Assembly (NCBI GenBank): GCA_050084515.1
Contig: CM114274.1
Location: 2,976,001 to 3,040,000, forward strand
DNA from: Blasia pusilla
Taxonomy: Eukaryota; Marchantiophyta; Marchantiopsida; Blasiales
Direction: 5' to 3'
DNA length: 64,000 nucleotides
Shown here: one piece after another, positions 24,303-36,179 of the stretch
How positions within the stretch are numbered: the first letter of the stretch is position 1
Layout: each line of letters opens with the position of its first letter
Position numbers and translations under genes: made by a program
Notes under the pieces: model-generated
Told to the model about the DNA's origin: nothing
The model's database searches: none
Seen by the model: only the letters and a program-made list of their open reading frames with translations

Positions 24303-26220
24303 GAATTGTAGAGGGCATAGGGAGGGTGTTCATGTGTCGTCTTAAATTGCATTGTGGGATTTCTATTGTAAAATGAAACCACCCTGTCGTACCCACAACA
24401 TTCCATCATGTTTATGAAATTTTGGCAGTGGCGATTCTATGCACTTAAGAGGCCCTACATATAGGCTTATTGGCCAACCTTCTAGACTTAAATGTCTTCA
24501 AGGTTGCATGTTTTCTACAAAACCTCAAACATTCCTAGCTCGAAAGTAGGGAAGATGGACTTCGAACAACTCTTAGCTTGCACCCCATTCCTAAGGTAAA
24601 CCCAAGGATTAAGGTCTGAAATAATTCTTAGGATGTTTACCCATTCAGATGACCTATGAAATTTGTGTCTTGAATACATAAACTTGTGAGTTAACCTTTC
24701 TATACAATTTTTTTAAAAATAGTTGCTATGTATACTCTGTTCAAGGATGCTTACATATTATCCATTCATTAATTTCCAATTACATGCATAGACATATATA
24801 GGTTAACTTAAAAGGTTCAAAATTGGCAACGAATTTGATCGGTGGTTGCAAGAACTAGAGCATCTGGCGCGTGAAATAACCACACTGAATATTGGTTTGC
24901 CGGTAGTGAGCCTTAACAAACTGTCATAGGACAGATCTTGTCAATTGCAACACCTTAGATGTATAAGAGATGCCCTTGGAATAAGCCATGTTACCCTCGC
25001 TAGTACTTGGCAATGGTTTTGGGATGCAAAAGAGATTCCAAATATGCATGAGCGACGAGACAACATTGAAACACACAAAAATGCATGTATGGAGCTAGTG
25101 GTGCATAATAGTACTTGCTCTTTCCTCAAAAGAAAAGACCACGAAAATAAACAATAACCAGGAATTGAACAACATACAAATGTGGTTGGCACGGATTAAC
25201 TTACCCATGCTCTTATTTTAGCTAATAGATCCTAAGACTATTAGTTCAAATCAACGACTAAAATGGATAAAAAAAAACTACAAAAATTGAGATCACAACC
25301 ATAGAGCATTGAGATCAGAACTATCCCTAATATTAGGAGGAGCATCTGCAACCGAGAAAAGTTACTTACCAAATACTCTTCGTTCTCGTAACGCATTATG
25401 AACAAGAGCTATTGAAATCTATTGACCAGGTATACTTTCTACTATTGTACAACAAAAAAACATCACGGAGCAAATAAGTAGTCAACTGGCTACCTTTAGC
25501 CAAAAAATTATGCAGAGCTTCTTAACAACTCATCAATAACAAAAAAGAAGAGGGGCAAAGCTATTTGCTTCATCCCTCTTGTGACCAAGTAGCCATGGCT
25601 TGGCTGCCGGTGGCGAAGATGTAAAAGCGTCTTTCAAATTAGGATGTGCAGAGAAATCTTGAAAGAGCTCCAATGATTTCATACCCTTGAATCGGCCTCA
25701 TCTTCATCATCGAATTTTTTGGGATGTACAGCAGTCGCTCATGTACGGGATTAGCTCGATGATGCCTTGGGGAACCTTTTTCGAGAGCATAAATATGTGC
25801 ATAAGCACCAAAACTTAGGCTAGCTTATATGAGATTGAGTTGGCCGATTTATATTTCCCATACCAAGACATAAGCAAAAAAGATTATGCCACACAAACGT
25901 CCTAGAAGCAAGTAGCATTTAGAAATGGAACGTAAGGATAAACATCACCCTTAACCATCTTGGAGAGGAGGATAGCTCAACCTACACCAAATAGATTATG
26001 TGCTCATCCGCAAAAATGGCAACGCGATCTTATGGCAATGGCTATCTCGTGGCGACATGGGAAGTGCCTACATACTAGAGACCTAACTGGGTGGGTCAAT
26101 TGATAGAGCACCAAGTGCTATTGTTTGTGAAGCAAAGTGAGTCACAAGAGCTCAATATCGTAAAAAATTGCAAGGTGTGCTAAAACAGAGAGCACAGTAG
26201 TATAACATTCTTGAATACCT

Positions 26221-26730
26221 CGATCTCCAATGCAATGGGCTGTAAGATTCAAAAATAGCGATAAAAATGATGTGCAAGAGCGTCTTCAATTGCTATTGAT
26301 TGAATGAGCTATTGTGAAAATGATAGCGGGGATACGAATGTGTAGGAGCTCTCTTAAATCGCTTTGGATTGAACAAACTATTGTCCAAAAATATACATGA
26401 AGGCCTCCAATATAACTCCCTCTTTATCTTAAATAAATTAAAACAAAGAGTATGGCAGTATGAGAATCTAGAATAGGTCAATCTCTAGCGCATTGGGTTG
26501 AAAGATTCAGTAATGGCAATGCAAATGTGCCAGAGCACTCTCAATTGCTATTGATTGAATGAACTACATATTGTGCAAAATGCTAATAGGAATACAAATG
26601 TGTTGCAACTCCCTTAAATTACAATAGAGTGAGACAGACTACCGTACAAAAAGATACCCTATGACCTCTGATATAATTCCCACCCAACCCTAAATGAATC
26701 ACCCATTTGAAGAACTCTCCCTTTTTTCCC
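26221..26730. repeat. Diverged direct repeat, ~255-bp period, two units
   Basis: TCAATTGCTATTGATTGAATGA occurs at about 26286 and again at 26541. The surrounding sequence also aligns (GGGCTGTAAGATTCA with GGGTTGAAAGATTCA; GGATACGAATGTGT with GGAATACAAATGTGT). The units are diverged by substitutions and short indels, so the duplication is old. Confidence 0.75.
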
Positions 26731-27916
26731 AATATATAGATAGTAATATATCAAATATCCTGTGCGGAAACAAAAATGCACTAGCTTTTGCCCAAATCCC
26801 TTTTTCTTGCCTCTACCTCTAATGGAACCTGACATGTACTAACTTAATCTCACCTCATCTCTATATGTAATTGTGCACAAGGTTATGACAAAAATTGTAG
26901 AGGCCAAGGTAGAATACGTTGGAAACAAACTTTAAAAGTGATGTTATAACCCATGCGTGCACTGAATGGAAGACACAATATGAGGGGCAAATTCTAGTAA
27001 TGAAGATATAAGTAGTGCACACAAAGTGCAATTCCCCTCTATGCAATGTAGCTACACATCTGCTAACGCCAAAAGATGACAACGTGGGAGTTTAGAAAAA
27101 AAAATGCTAAATGAAGAGAAAATTGGCCACACATAGACTAGACCAGCAAAGGACGAGCGAACGCAAGACCTTATCAACAAATTTTAACGCATGAGATGGG
27201 AGGCACTAGAAGAATGCTAATAATACCAATTATGAAAGATGAGAGTGCATGCCATTCGGCAAAGTCTCCACAAAAGAAACACATTGAGCACTTGTCAACA
27301 AAGCTACCTACTCCAAAGGCGCAAATGCTAATTTTCTCCCCATTGTAACATATTTCAGCTGGTCCCATTGACATGTTGTCGTTGAGAACTTATCCTCATG
27401 ACATTGGCACAAAAATTTGAAGCAAATCTGAAATCCTCTCACCTAGATCAAGAAAATTGAAGCAAAGACTAAGGTAGACGAATCATCGAGAAAACGTGCA
27501 CATGAGGAATCACCAAGAAAGGAAGTGCCAAAGGCCCTTCAGAATCTGTAGAGCAATTTAGACTCAATATCCCAGTCCATACCCATGGCCAAAGAAAGAA
27601 GGCAAAGGTTAAAGATGGAATAGAAAAGAATCATAAATGGATATTTTTTTCCACGCCACGTTACTACTACCTTTGAATTTGACGATTTGCTAGGCATGAA
27701 TTAGCTATGCCTTATCCTAATGCCTCTTTATTCCTATCCTTACTATGAAGGAGTGATCGACATTCGACACATCCTGTCTTGAACGCCATCCTAGTAACTC
27801 GGGATTTGACAAAAGTAAATGTATATTTCATACATGTAGAAAATATTGATGCCCAACATGACAACATTTTCATGTAGTAAATTGATCATATATGTAGATT
27901 TCACTCTTATTAGTGT

Positions 27917-27917
<1 letters not shown>

Positions 27918-27951
<34 letters not shown>
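27918..27951. repeat. (AG)n microsatellite
   Basis: A perfect AG dinucleotide run of 34 bases. Confidence 0.95.
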
Positions 27952-27954
<3 letters not shown>

Positions 27955-28375
27955 ATATAAGTATTGAAGGATTAGCTTAGGAATTTAAATTCTCATATTT
28001 AAATTTCTTAATGATGCCTCATTTGTGCGGATCCAACTATAGGAAAAAAAGTCATAAATCAAACATGGAAACGTAAAAGTAAAATAGTGGGTTGGTATAT
28101 TGATGAAAAAAAAACTAAAGTAGTCATGGTTGATAAAGAAGTCAAATCTATGACAGTTGGGAAGATAGGGAGTGGTTTTATGATTATATTTTAGGAAGAG
28201 ATAAAAATAATAATTTACTTGTGTCCAAAGAGGATTTGCTAAGCCTTGAGAGAAAGCCATGTGACACAAGATAAGATTGGTCTTATTTTGTACTCTCGTG
28301 GATTTCTTATGAGTATAGAAAGAGGAGGGATCTTCAAGAATTCATTACCTTGAACTTCATTTCTTGAATTTCCCT

Positions 28376-28545
28376 TGTCGTGCGGATACACATTGCTACA
28401 CAATATAAATGGCTGTCACCAAACACACACACAAACACGCACGATCTCATGCTAACTCATGGCATCCAAACAACGAGACAAGACGTACCAAAATATCTCA
28501 AATAAAATAAGATCCAATCTCTCTCACAACACCATAGATGGGGCT
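28376..28545 (-). repeat. Partial 3' LTR of copy A
   Basis: On the plus strand it starts TGTCGTGCGGATACACATTG, matching the LTR starts at 5465, 58795 and 59413. Similarity to the LTR of copy D runs to AATCTCTCTCACAAC. The purine-rich GATGGGGCCAGATGAGCCCC (minus strand) then leads into the pol 3' end, so the U3 half of the LTR is missing. Confidence 0.55.
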
Positions 28546-28619
28546 CATCTGGCCCCATCGTAAGTTGCCTTCTTGTCATCCATGTCATACACACAAGTCG
28601 GAATGTATAACTATCTACT

Positions 28620-29282
28620 CTATGTACATTTGGGATACATCCATCGTCCCTGAGGAATCCTAGTGAGAGGTGGCATCAAACATGCCATATGCCATCCTCT
28701 TAAACACGCATCACGGACTAGCATAGTGGCCACACCACGGGCGGAACCACACAACATACACCGCAAGCATGTAGGAACTATTGCTAAGCTCTGATCAACT
28801 GTACCGTCAATGTTCGAAAGAGGACATGACGCACAGTTACGCACATGGTCCTTCCCAACCATACCATGGCGTCCCTCCAATAAGAGAACATCGGATGGCA
28901 AAACCTCACTCACTCTCAAGATGGTGCGCCTTGCAGTCACATCCAATATTGAGGGTGCCATTTGCTGCAAGTAGACATAGTCTCCTTGATGAAACCTCCG
29001 GATAGTAGGTCGATAACCACCTCCCCGAATAGTCGCATACCTCAATGTATCCCGATGTTGCGCAATCGCCGAGTTCTCAAACGCCATGGGCATCACTCTC
29101 TGAAACAACTTAGCCTTGTGAGAATATGCTCGCATCCATACATCAGGGTCATCAAGGTTCAACACCTCACCAACATCTCGACAAATGGCCGCAGGTAAAT
29201 CTGGCTCTCGACCATAAAGCAACAAGTATGGTGAGAAAGACGCTAAGGATGCCTGCCTGTTGAATCTATATCCCATCACCAA
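28620..29282 (-). pseudogene. Copy A integrase C-terminal half and degraded PHD finger
   Basis: The first part continues the integrase (MVMGYRFNRQASLASFSPYL is the usual region after the catalytic core, then a PSILDVTARRTILRVSEVLP linker). The last ~48 residues align with the PHD finger of copy B. Two zinc ligands are lost: VRDAC here against VCDGC, and MYPKC against MCPRC. The finger is therefore not intact. The frame ends at 28620, just before the partial LTR. Confidence 0.8.
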
Positions 29283-29300
29283 CCACGGTAACTGAAGGTC

Positions 29301-29936
29301 CTAATCTCCTATGTGACCTCTCTGCAGGCCATACTTGCGTAGTCCTCTCTTCAAGTTCTGCACAACCCGCTCCGCTAGTTCATCCGCTTCAAGATGATCT
29401 CGCGAAGTAGTGCGGTGGTCGATCAGTGCTTGATCACACAAGGCCTGAAACTCCCAGCAGAACTCTCTACCCTGGTCTGTCAACACCTCAGCCGGTGCAC
29501 CGTAATGACTCAACACTCGATCTAGGAAGGCATACGCTACTCCCTCACTCGCTTTGTCAGGCAATGCAACCAACTCTATCCACTTCAAGAAGTGCTCGAC
29601 CATCACCAACGCATAACGACTATGGCACTCCGTCAAAGGCAAAGGTCCTGCAAAATCCAAACTCCATCTATAACCTAAACCCATGATTGAACGTGGATGC
29701 AACTATGGAGTCGGAGCATTGAATGATGCTTGGACTTGATCACACACCATGTATCTGGCAACAAATTGCTGAACGTCAGTCTGCATGCCTCGCCACCAAT
29801 ACTGAATCTGGAGTAAGTTGTACGTCCACTTCACTCCAAAATGACCCAACTCCTCGTGGGCATGACGCACCAAACGTGCTCTCTGCAAAGGATGAGGCAC
29901 TACACGCACTCTACTATCCTTCCACACTCGCAACAC
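29301..29936 (-). pseudogene. Copy A integrase zinc-binding region and catalytic core
   Basis: There are two consecutive frames. 29703-29936 is the HHCC region (RHAHEELGHFGVK, then YMVCDQV, where the first Cys of the CxxC pair has become Tyr). 29301-29702 is the catalytic core, with the three acidic residues in WSLDFAGP, LTDQGREF and ADELAERVVQ. The core residues remain, but a stop separates the two parts and another precedes the C-terminal half. Confidence 0.85.
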
Positions 29937-29966
29937 ATGTGTGCCCTCCCATTGGAACCGTATGGC

Positions 29967-30678
29967 TCATTGTAGGATCCAACCCCGCTCTCTAGCACCC
30001 ACTGTGCTCGCGACGTTGCCAGTACGCAGGTACTCCAAGACCACTCCATCGTCGTGAATGTCTCGGCCACGTGTCGTCTCCTCACCAGCCTCTGGATCTA
30101 AGGACTCTCTATCAGACCTTGCCATCGAAGTCTCAGAAATCTGGCTCTCCATAGCCAGTAAGCCCAAATAGGATGACGCATGGCATCCTGACACCTCCTC
30201 ATCACTCTCACCATGCCAACGAGCTCCAGTTACATCTCGTTGACTTGGGCATGGGTTACGGCTCAAACCATCTGCATCTTGGTTGAGCGTCCCACGTCTA
30301 TGCACCACTTGGAAGTCATACTCCTGCAACAAAAGAGCCCACCTTGCAAGCATTCCCTGTAAGCTTATCGGACTCCATCAACCACTTAAGTGGCTGATGA
30401 TCAGTAATGATGGTAAAGGGATTGCCGAATAGATAACAACTAAAACGTGCGATAGCCCACACTGTAGCCAAGAACTCACCCTCATACTAGCTATACTCTT
30501 CCTCTGCAGCGTTGTTCGAGCGACTAACGTAAGCCACCACAAACTCTCTACCATCATCGTCATGTTGGGTAAGCACCGCTCCAAGCCCCAACATGCTCCA
30601 ATCGGTATGCAATTGGAAAGGATGCCCCTTGATCAATCTCCTCAATATGGGCACGGACGTCAATGTGTCCTTGAGCAT
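29967..30678 (-). pseudogene. Copy A RNase H and connection
   Basis: 30487-30678 holds FQLHTDWSMLGLGAVLTQ, the RNase H start of the Ty3/gypsy RT-RNase [10 protein letters not shown]-like sequence follows around 30380. 29967-30353 holds [20 protein letters not shown] followed by [11 protein letters not shown], the tail common to gypsy RNase H. The parts are in different frames. Confidence 0.8.
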
Positions 30679-30866
30679 CTGAAATGTTCTCTCCGGCTCA
30701 TCCCTCTAATGCCACTCTTGATCCACCTTGGTCAACAAGGTCAGCGGCTTTGCAATCAAGCTAAAACCCTTGACATACCATCGATACAAGTCACTAATCC
30801 CTTGAATGCACGAACTCGACTCACATCTGTAGGGCACGGAATGCGTGAAATAGCCTCTACCTTCAT

Positions 30867-31690
30867 CTATTGCGCACCAAGGTCCCTTGGGTATATGGTA
30901 TGATCCAGGTACTCAATCTGGTCGTAGAAGAACTTGCACTTGCCTGGATGTAGCTTCAGTCCATGCAACTGCAATCGTCGAAACACCTCCTCTAGATGTT
31001 GCTCATGCTCCTCAACCGTGGCGCTAAAGACTACGATGTCATAAGTATAACACCCACCAAAATCCAAACCTGCAAAGATCCTATCCATGACCCTATGAAA
31101 CTCAACCGGGGCGTTCTTTAACCCGAATGGTAATAACTTCCATTGGTACAAACAATCCTTCCCGTGAGGATTGATGCCCCAAAATGTCGTCTTCTGACTG
31201 CCCTCCAATCTGATAGGCAGTTGATGGTATCCGGCTCGCAAATCCAATGAACTGAAGACCTTTGCATGCCCAATCGCATCAAAGATCTCCTTAGGGGTGG
31301 GCATGACATACCTATTGGACTTCATATGCCGATTGATAGGTCGGTAATCTCCACATATCCGCCTATCCGTCCACTTGCTATGTACATCCTCTTGGCGGGC
31401 ATGACAGAGGCAGATGCATACTCTCCAAGCGACATCTCCACTAGTCCTACTCCAACCAAGTCTTGGCTCCTAATGTGAATCAGAGCCATCTCCATGTCAT
31501 TGTACGTGTAGAGTCCTCGGAACATCAGCGTGTCACTCGAAAACTCAATGCTGATCCCTGGATCCTTCAGCGTACCCAAATCATGCATACTAAATGCAAA
31601 AAACCTTCTATAACTCCTAAGGAACTGGTGTATCCGACGCCGCTCTCCTGCTCTCAACTTAGGGCCCATATCTTCCTCCCAAGTCTCCAT
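30867..31690 (-). pseudogene. Copy A reverse transcriptase
   Basis: 31322-31690 is the N-terminal part (FAFSMHDLGTLKDPG, then HIRSQDLVGVGLVEMSLGEY). 30867-31325 contains SSLDLRAGYHQLPI, LPFGLKNAPVEFHRVMDRIF and GLKLHPGKCKFF. The catalytic YxDD box reads YTYD (in GGCYTYDIVVFS): the first catalytic Asp is replaced, so the enzyme would be dead even without the frame break near 31320. Confidence 0.9.
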
Positions 31691-31959
31691 TGTGACTACA
31701 GTAGGACTCTCCGGCGCGGGTGTCGATGGTTACTATGGTGCAACCCCGTCTCGGACAAGAGAACTGTCATCTCCACATGTAGTACCCGGAACCACGCTCG
31801 ATGTTGTGGCTATCATCTCCTGGCGTACTTGCAAAACATCCTAAGAAGTCCAAGGGTGTCTCTGCCGATCACCCGTGGTGTGTCGATCTTGTCGGGTCTC
31901 GCCCCCAGACACTGCCTCAACCGTCTCGGTAGGCATGGGGCTCACCAACGCAACTTTTG

Positions 31960-32170
31960 TGATATATCGCATCCTCAAACGACGTTGCTAAGCTACTCAT
32001 GAGCTGAAAATCCATTGCAAGCAGTTCAGGTCCATCGTCTGATCCAAGACATGACATTGTGATGCCTCCGATAGTGATGATATTGCCGTCACTCCTGTGG
32101 GGAATCCCAGTGCTCGCTCTCGCTCATCAATGTTGGGCTCCACCAACCTCTGTACCTCGTCATCCCAAAC
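31960..32170 (-). pseudogene. Copy A methyltransferase C-terminal motif
   Basis: Reading the minus strand from about 32165 gives VWDDEVQRLVEPN, ERERALGFPTGVTAI and LDQTMDLNCLQWIF. These are the last conserved blocks of a C5-cytosine methyltransferase: the ..ERE.AMGFP.G.T block before the end, and the final (G/x)xxMDLNxLxW block equivalent to motif X. Copy B carries the same blocks (ECKRAMGFAIGTMAV; LVHAMDLNYLTWIV). The domain is cut off on its N-terminal side by the inserted ~1 kb repeat. Confidence 0.75.
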
Positions 32171-32179
32171 CAAACCAAG

Positions 32180-33145
32180 CTCTCAACGTTGATCTGCATC
32201 CAAACACGCACTTCGGTTAGTCGGGTCTTGGATCAATCAGGGGATTGCTTTCCGAGTTCTCGTCTCGCACTCTCATCAAGCTCAACCTTCCTAGTTTCGC
32301 GGTTTACAACACGGGCAAATCTCGAAAGACTTGGGATAGACTTTCTGGTTGGTTCAAGAACCTGAAACGGCGTTTCGCGACCTAGCGGTTCCAACTGTCC
32401 GATGGACATCCAATGAGTTTCTCACCAAGACTCGCACAAAGTGAATCTCGGGTTGGAATCCAAGTGTGGCGTACAAAGTCCACTCCCTTGGATCAGGTTT
32501 GGGTTTCGGGTTTCCGCGCCAAACTCCCGTTCCATCCCGTGCCTTTGAAACGCCGTTTGGCGCCCAAAGTGGGGATTTGTTTCCCGAGACATCTTGGAGA
32601 GGGTCCTCCCTTACTAGTACTTCTGGGGATCTCCGGGGCCCCCCTACATTTAGGGAAAGACACCCGGGCCTCTCCAATTGGCCCTCATCACGATTGCTCT
32701 CTCAATCGTTTTTCGGCCAATATCTCAGCATGTACTTATGCGTTTGCTGAGACCTTCTTTCGTGCGTCGAAGCGTCTCAAGATCAGCTTTCCAACACGCC
32801 TTTACTTATCCCGGACGCATCTTGGAGCTCAACGTTATGGTCCTAAACATAGTCAAATTCTCCCAAACGCTAGTCGTGTTCCAAACTGGTTCTCACCTCT
32901 TTGGCAACCAACCTCCCAAGACTCAACTCATCTCAAGTCTTGGCTCGCGTTTGGTCTAGGTTTCCTGGTTGCGACCACTAACGCATGAAACGCACAACTC
33001 TGTTCCGCGTTTCGTCTCTTAGACTTTTCCAAGAGACTTATCCAAATGCCTCTCCAAAGCGCAAACCTTGCAACGTGAGTTCCTTTGAGTTCTCATGTTT
33101 TGCTTGGCGCCTATTTGGTGTTGTTTGGTTATGAGGGTCGCGACA
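32180..33145 (+). repeat. Dispersed ~1 kb repeat (second copy)
   Basis: This is the inverted counterpart of 2943-3985. The right end is GAGGGTCGCGACA, and similarity starts at about 32188 (GATCTGCATCCAAACACGCA). Here it sits exactly after the motif I glycines of the methyltransferase (...GISTV) and before its last blocks, so the insertion was accompanied by loss of the catalytic middle of that domain. Confidence 0.65.
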
Positions 33146-33506
33146 CAGTGCTGATCCCTCCAAAGAGATCCAACACCCAAATACCCTCCTGTGGGATGCA
33201 CCACAAAATCGGGATGGTGTCCAAAGGGGTCATAGCATTACTCCTGCCTACCTGGGGTTCCTCTGACCCGTCACACTCTAGTGCAAACGTCTCGCTCCAT
33301 GTAGTCTGCACATGCTCAGTGGCTAAGCGCCGAAGCTCCTCAATCGAGCCCCAAAGTGGCGTCTCTCCTCCATAGATTGATGCGGCTACCATGACAGTCC
33401 TCTCCACAGCAATGTCAAGAACGGGTGTATCCTCTGCATGGACATGTCCCTCAATCAAATCACTAGGCCAAGTGATGGCACTGCTAAATGTTACTAAGGT
33501 CGCCAT
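33129..33506 (-). pseudogene. Copy A methyltransferase N-terminal part (motif I)
   Basis: The 125-codon frame ends with EGIWVLDLFGGIST (33150-33190), which matches the AdoMet-binding motif I of C5-cytosine methyltransferases (DLFxG). The upstream part (SIEELRRLATEHVQTTW) resembles the lead-in seen in retrotransposon-borne methyltransferases of green algae. The frame runs straight into the ~1 kb repeat. Motif IV (Pro-Cys) and motif VI (ENV) are absent from this copy. Confidence 0.7.
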
Positions 33507-33599
33507 CTCTCATGGCCATCGCTCGATCACTGCACCTGTGAATCGAATGGGTAATGAGCTAAGGCACCCATCACCTGACTGCCATCCTGGTCTGTAGGA

Positions 33600-33960
33600 C
33601 GTTGACTCCTCCCACTAAACCAGGGAAAACCCCATTGGGTATAACATTGGTACACCAACCAAGACATCGTAGGACTCTACATCATTCACTATCGCCTTGG
33701 CTCGCACCACGGACTCATCTATAGGATGTCCTGGGCAAATCCTCACCACAACCTCCTGTCGAGTGATATACTACGTGGTACTTGCTCCACCCAAGGATGT
33801 CTGTATCTGGAATGGACAACGCTCCACATCGGCTCTCATCAATCCCAATCCTATGAATGGCGCTTTCCCCAACATCAGGGGTTACGCTCCTAAAGCCAAC
33901 AAGACACGCTGCGGACTAAAAGCTCTACCTCCTAGACTCACCAACTAGAAGACCTCTCCG
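33600..33960 (-). pseudogene. Copy A aspartic protease region
   Basis: The minus-strand translation contains GLGLMRADVERCPFQIQTSL and VNDVESYDVLVGVPMLYP. The latter matches the C-terminal YD(V/L)L(V/L)G.P.L block of retropepsins. Several stops interrupt it, and the catalytic Asp-Ser/Thr-Gly could not be seen unambiguously. Confidence 0.6.
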
Positions 33961-34499
33961 ATGCAGGAACTCCAACTCCACGCTCACAGAGCATAGCGGC
34001 CAACCGAAAAACCTCTGGCGGGCGTACCTCCCAACGTCACAACATCGGAAGCAAAAAATAAAGGAGCGCGGTACACAAGGATGGCCTCCCCCAACAACGT
34101 GCTCGACACATGCCCCTCCTGAGCATCAGCAATAGGAGTCGTCGCACTTGCTTCTCCCATCACCCTCAGTGCCTGCACACCAACAACATCACCAACTCTC
34201 CAGGAACCCTGATCTGGATCCATCGATGGGGTCCTCATCGCCTCAGACAACATGAAAGACTGAGGAAGCCTAGTCTGTTTCTTGGATTCCCCTCGTTGTA
34301 GATCCAACTCTGCGGCTGATCCACGCGTCACCACTGCAGCGGCCTCCATCAGGGCAACCCCGCACATCCAACCAGGATCCTCCATATCTCTCGCTGCTCC
34401 ATATGATGTCGATGCCACGGATCCGGCATCAGGTAATCTCAATGCTATAACGGCAATCTGCTCATGTAGCTGTTGTATGTGAGCAGCCATCCCAGCCTC

Positions 34500-35970
34500 C
34501 CGCCCGACGTCTCCCTCGATGCGTCTAGGTGGTGGGACTCTATCTCCTCCACGGGAAGCCCCACCACCCTATTGGGCAACTCCAGCTCCTCGTCCCCCAA
34601 CGAGACCACCTGGTGCACGATCTCTAGCCCACTCGGAATGGCTACTTGCTCGGGTGCCCTTGTGGCCCTCGGTCCGGATGTAACTCAGGATGTAAACTGA
34701 AACACCTGGCGCGTGTGTGACCATACCTCTGACAATAGTCACACTGATAACCTCTTGGTGCAGCACCATCTTCTCCTCCATGCTGAGGCACACGTCCATC
34801 ATCCTGACGAGTACAATCATACTGATGATGGGCTCCACCACATGACCAATAAGTAATTGTAGGCGGTTGCTATTGAGCCATATATGAGGGCGCAGGTCTC
34901 TGTGGCACGGCCTCATGGTATCCTCCCTGAGCTTGTGGTGCCACAGTCCACCTATCTTGGAGTCCACATTGTTGCACATGTGGTGCAGACAATCGTGACT
35001 GCTCTCGCCCAGAACCCATGGTGGCTACGCTCTCCTCCGCCATGTTGCGCTCAATGTTCTTGGCAGTCCTAAAAACATCTCTCAACGTAGGGAAGGTGTT
35101 CGTAAGAAGCACCTCCTCCCGCATCCTTGTCCGCAGGGTCCGGTCCAGCATCGTGTACCATGACTATATAGCCTGAGCCTCTGTCACCTCCTACGTGACA
35201 TTGATCAACCGGCGCAAGCAAGTGTAAGCCTCACGCAAACTCTCACCCGGGCGTCTCAGGAAGTCGTGGATGCTGCGCAACTTCTCCGTCCGTACCCCCT
35301 GGTAGCTCGCCCTCAACTCACCGAAGAACTCAACCACGGGGTTGAACTTGGGACAAACCGGACTAGATGGTGCAACTCCTCAAGTGTGAGTGACCCCTCC
35401 TAAAAAATTACTAGTGGAAGAGGAAGTAGCCTCTCTTGACTCCTCCTCCTCCTCATCTGGGAACGGCTTCGTCCACGACACATAGTGTGGGTCATAGTAG
35501 AGTCGCCATGCCTCAATATCCTAGGCATATCTGTGGGAGAACTCATGGTAATCGTCCATGGATGCCCCCTCTAAATGTTGGAACATACCATTCCATATTA
35601 TAAATAGGTTGAACTCTCTAGAGTCCCTAGCCCGCTATGAGTCACACCAACTCCTAAACTCCGCAATGAAGTCGTGTACCTCTATAGTGCCTACAGCACC
35701 CGAAAACCTACGCGGTCCTCTACCTTGGCCGTCCATCTCGTACGCCCAACTAGTAGGACCACTCAATCTGTACGGTGGATCACTAACAAACTCCTCTACA
35801 TGCTCCCCCTCATTTGAAGACGACACAGAAGGAGATCGAGATGGTCTCTCGTGTGGAGACCCTCGAAACCTCGAACCACTTTGAGTAAACCCTCCAGAGC
35901 TACTCTCAGGTCCACTACCTCTTCTCTCAAAATCCCGAAAGGACGCCGTGATGGCCCTTGTTCTCCTCAC
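34500..35970 (-). pseudogene. Copy A gag with CCHC zinc knuckle
   Basis: Starts around 35970 with a basic, Ser/Pro-rich N terminus, then a retrotransposon gag core (FFGELRASYQGVRTEKLRSI, LRRPGESLREAYTCLRRLIN, MLDRTLRTRMREEVLL). A knuckle region in another frame near 34.7-34.8 kb has CDYCQRYGHTRARC, a perfect C-x2-C-x4-H-x4-C, preceded by a degenerate second one (CGGAHHQYDC). At least five stops or shifts break it. Confidence 0.8.
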
Positions 35971-36179
35971 ACACGATCACTCTCAATCTCACAAGGTATC
36001 CCTCAATCACTAAAACTAAACATGCAGCACTCAATCTACACTCTCTCACTGAGACTTGTGTTGTGCAGCAACAAGTGGCGCGGTCGGGAAAATCAACTGA
36101 TCTATCATCTCATCGACAAACCATCCTCATCAACTATGGACATCCCACATAGGTCTATGCCCCCTAAACCCATACATCA

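Larger units (their letters stand above)
24303..28375. other. AT-rich region without supported genes
   Basis: There are no recognisable protein domains. The stretch contains a ~255-bp direct duplication (26.2-26.7 kb) and a (GA)n run (27918-27951). Short open frames are scattered on both strands and look like noise. Confidence 0.4.

Noticed and set aside
27918-28480. CRISPR-like or phage-like repeats near the short tandem runs
   Set aside because: The repeats are simple microsatellites and LTR sequence in a plant nuclear genome. There is no spacer-repeat architecture.
32413-32988. 191-codon plus-strand frame, and its 193-codon relative at 3145-3726
   Set aside because: They match each other because they lie in two copies of the same ~1 kb repeat. 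Large parts are frameshifted relative to one another and there is no known domain, so I treat them as repeat sequence rather than a gene.
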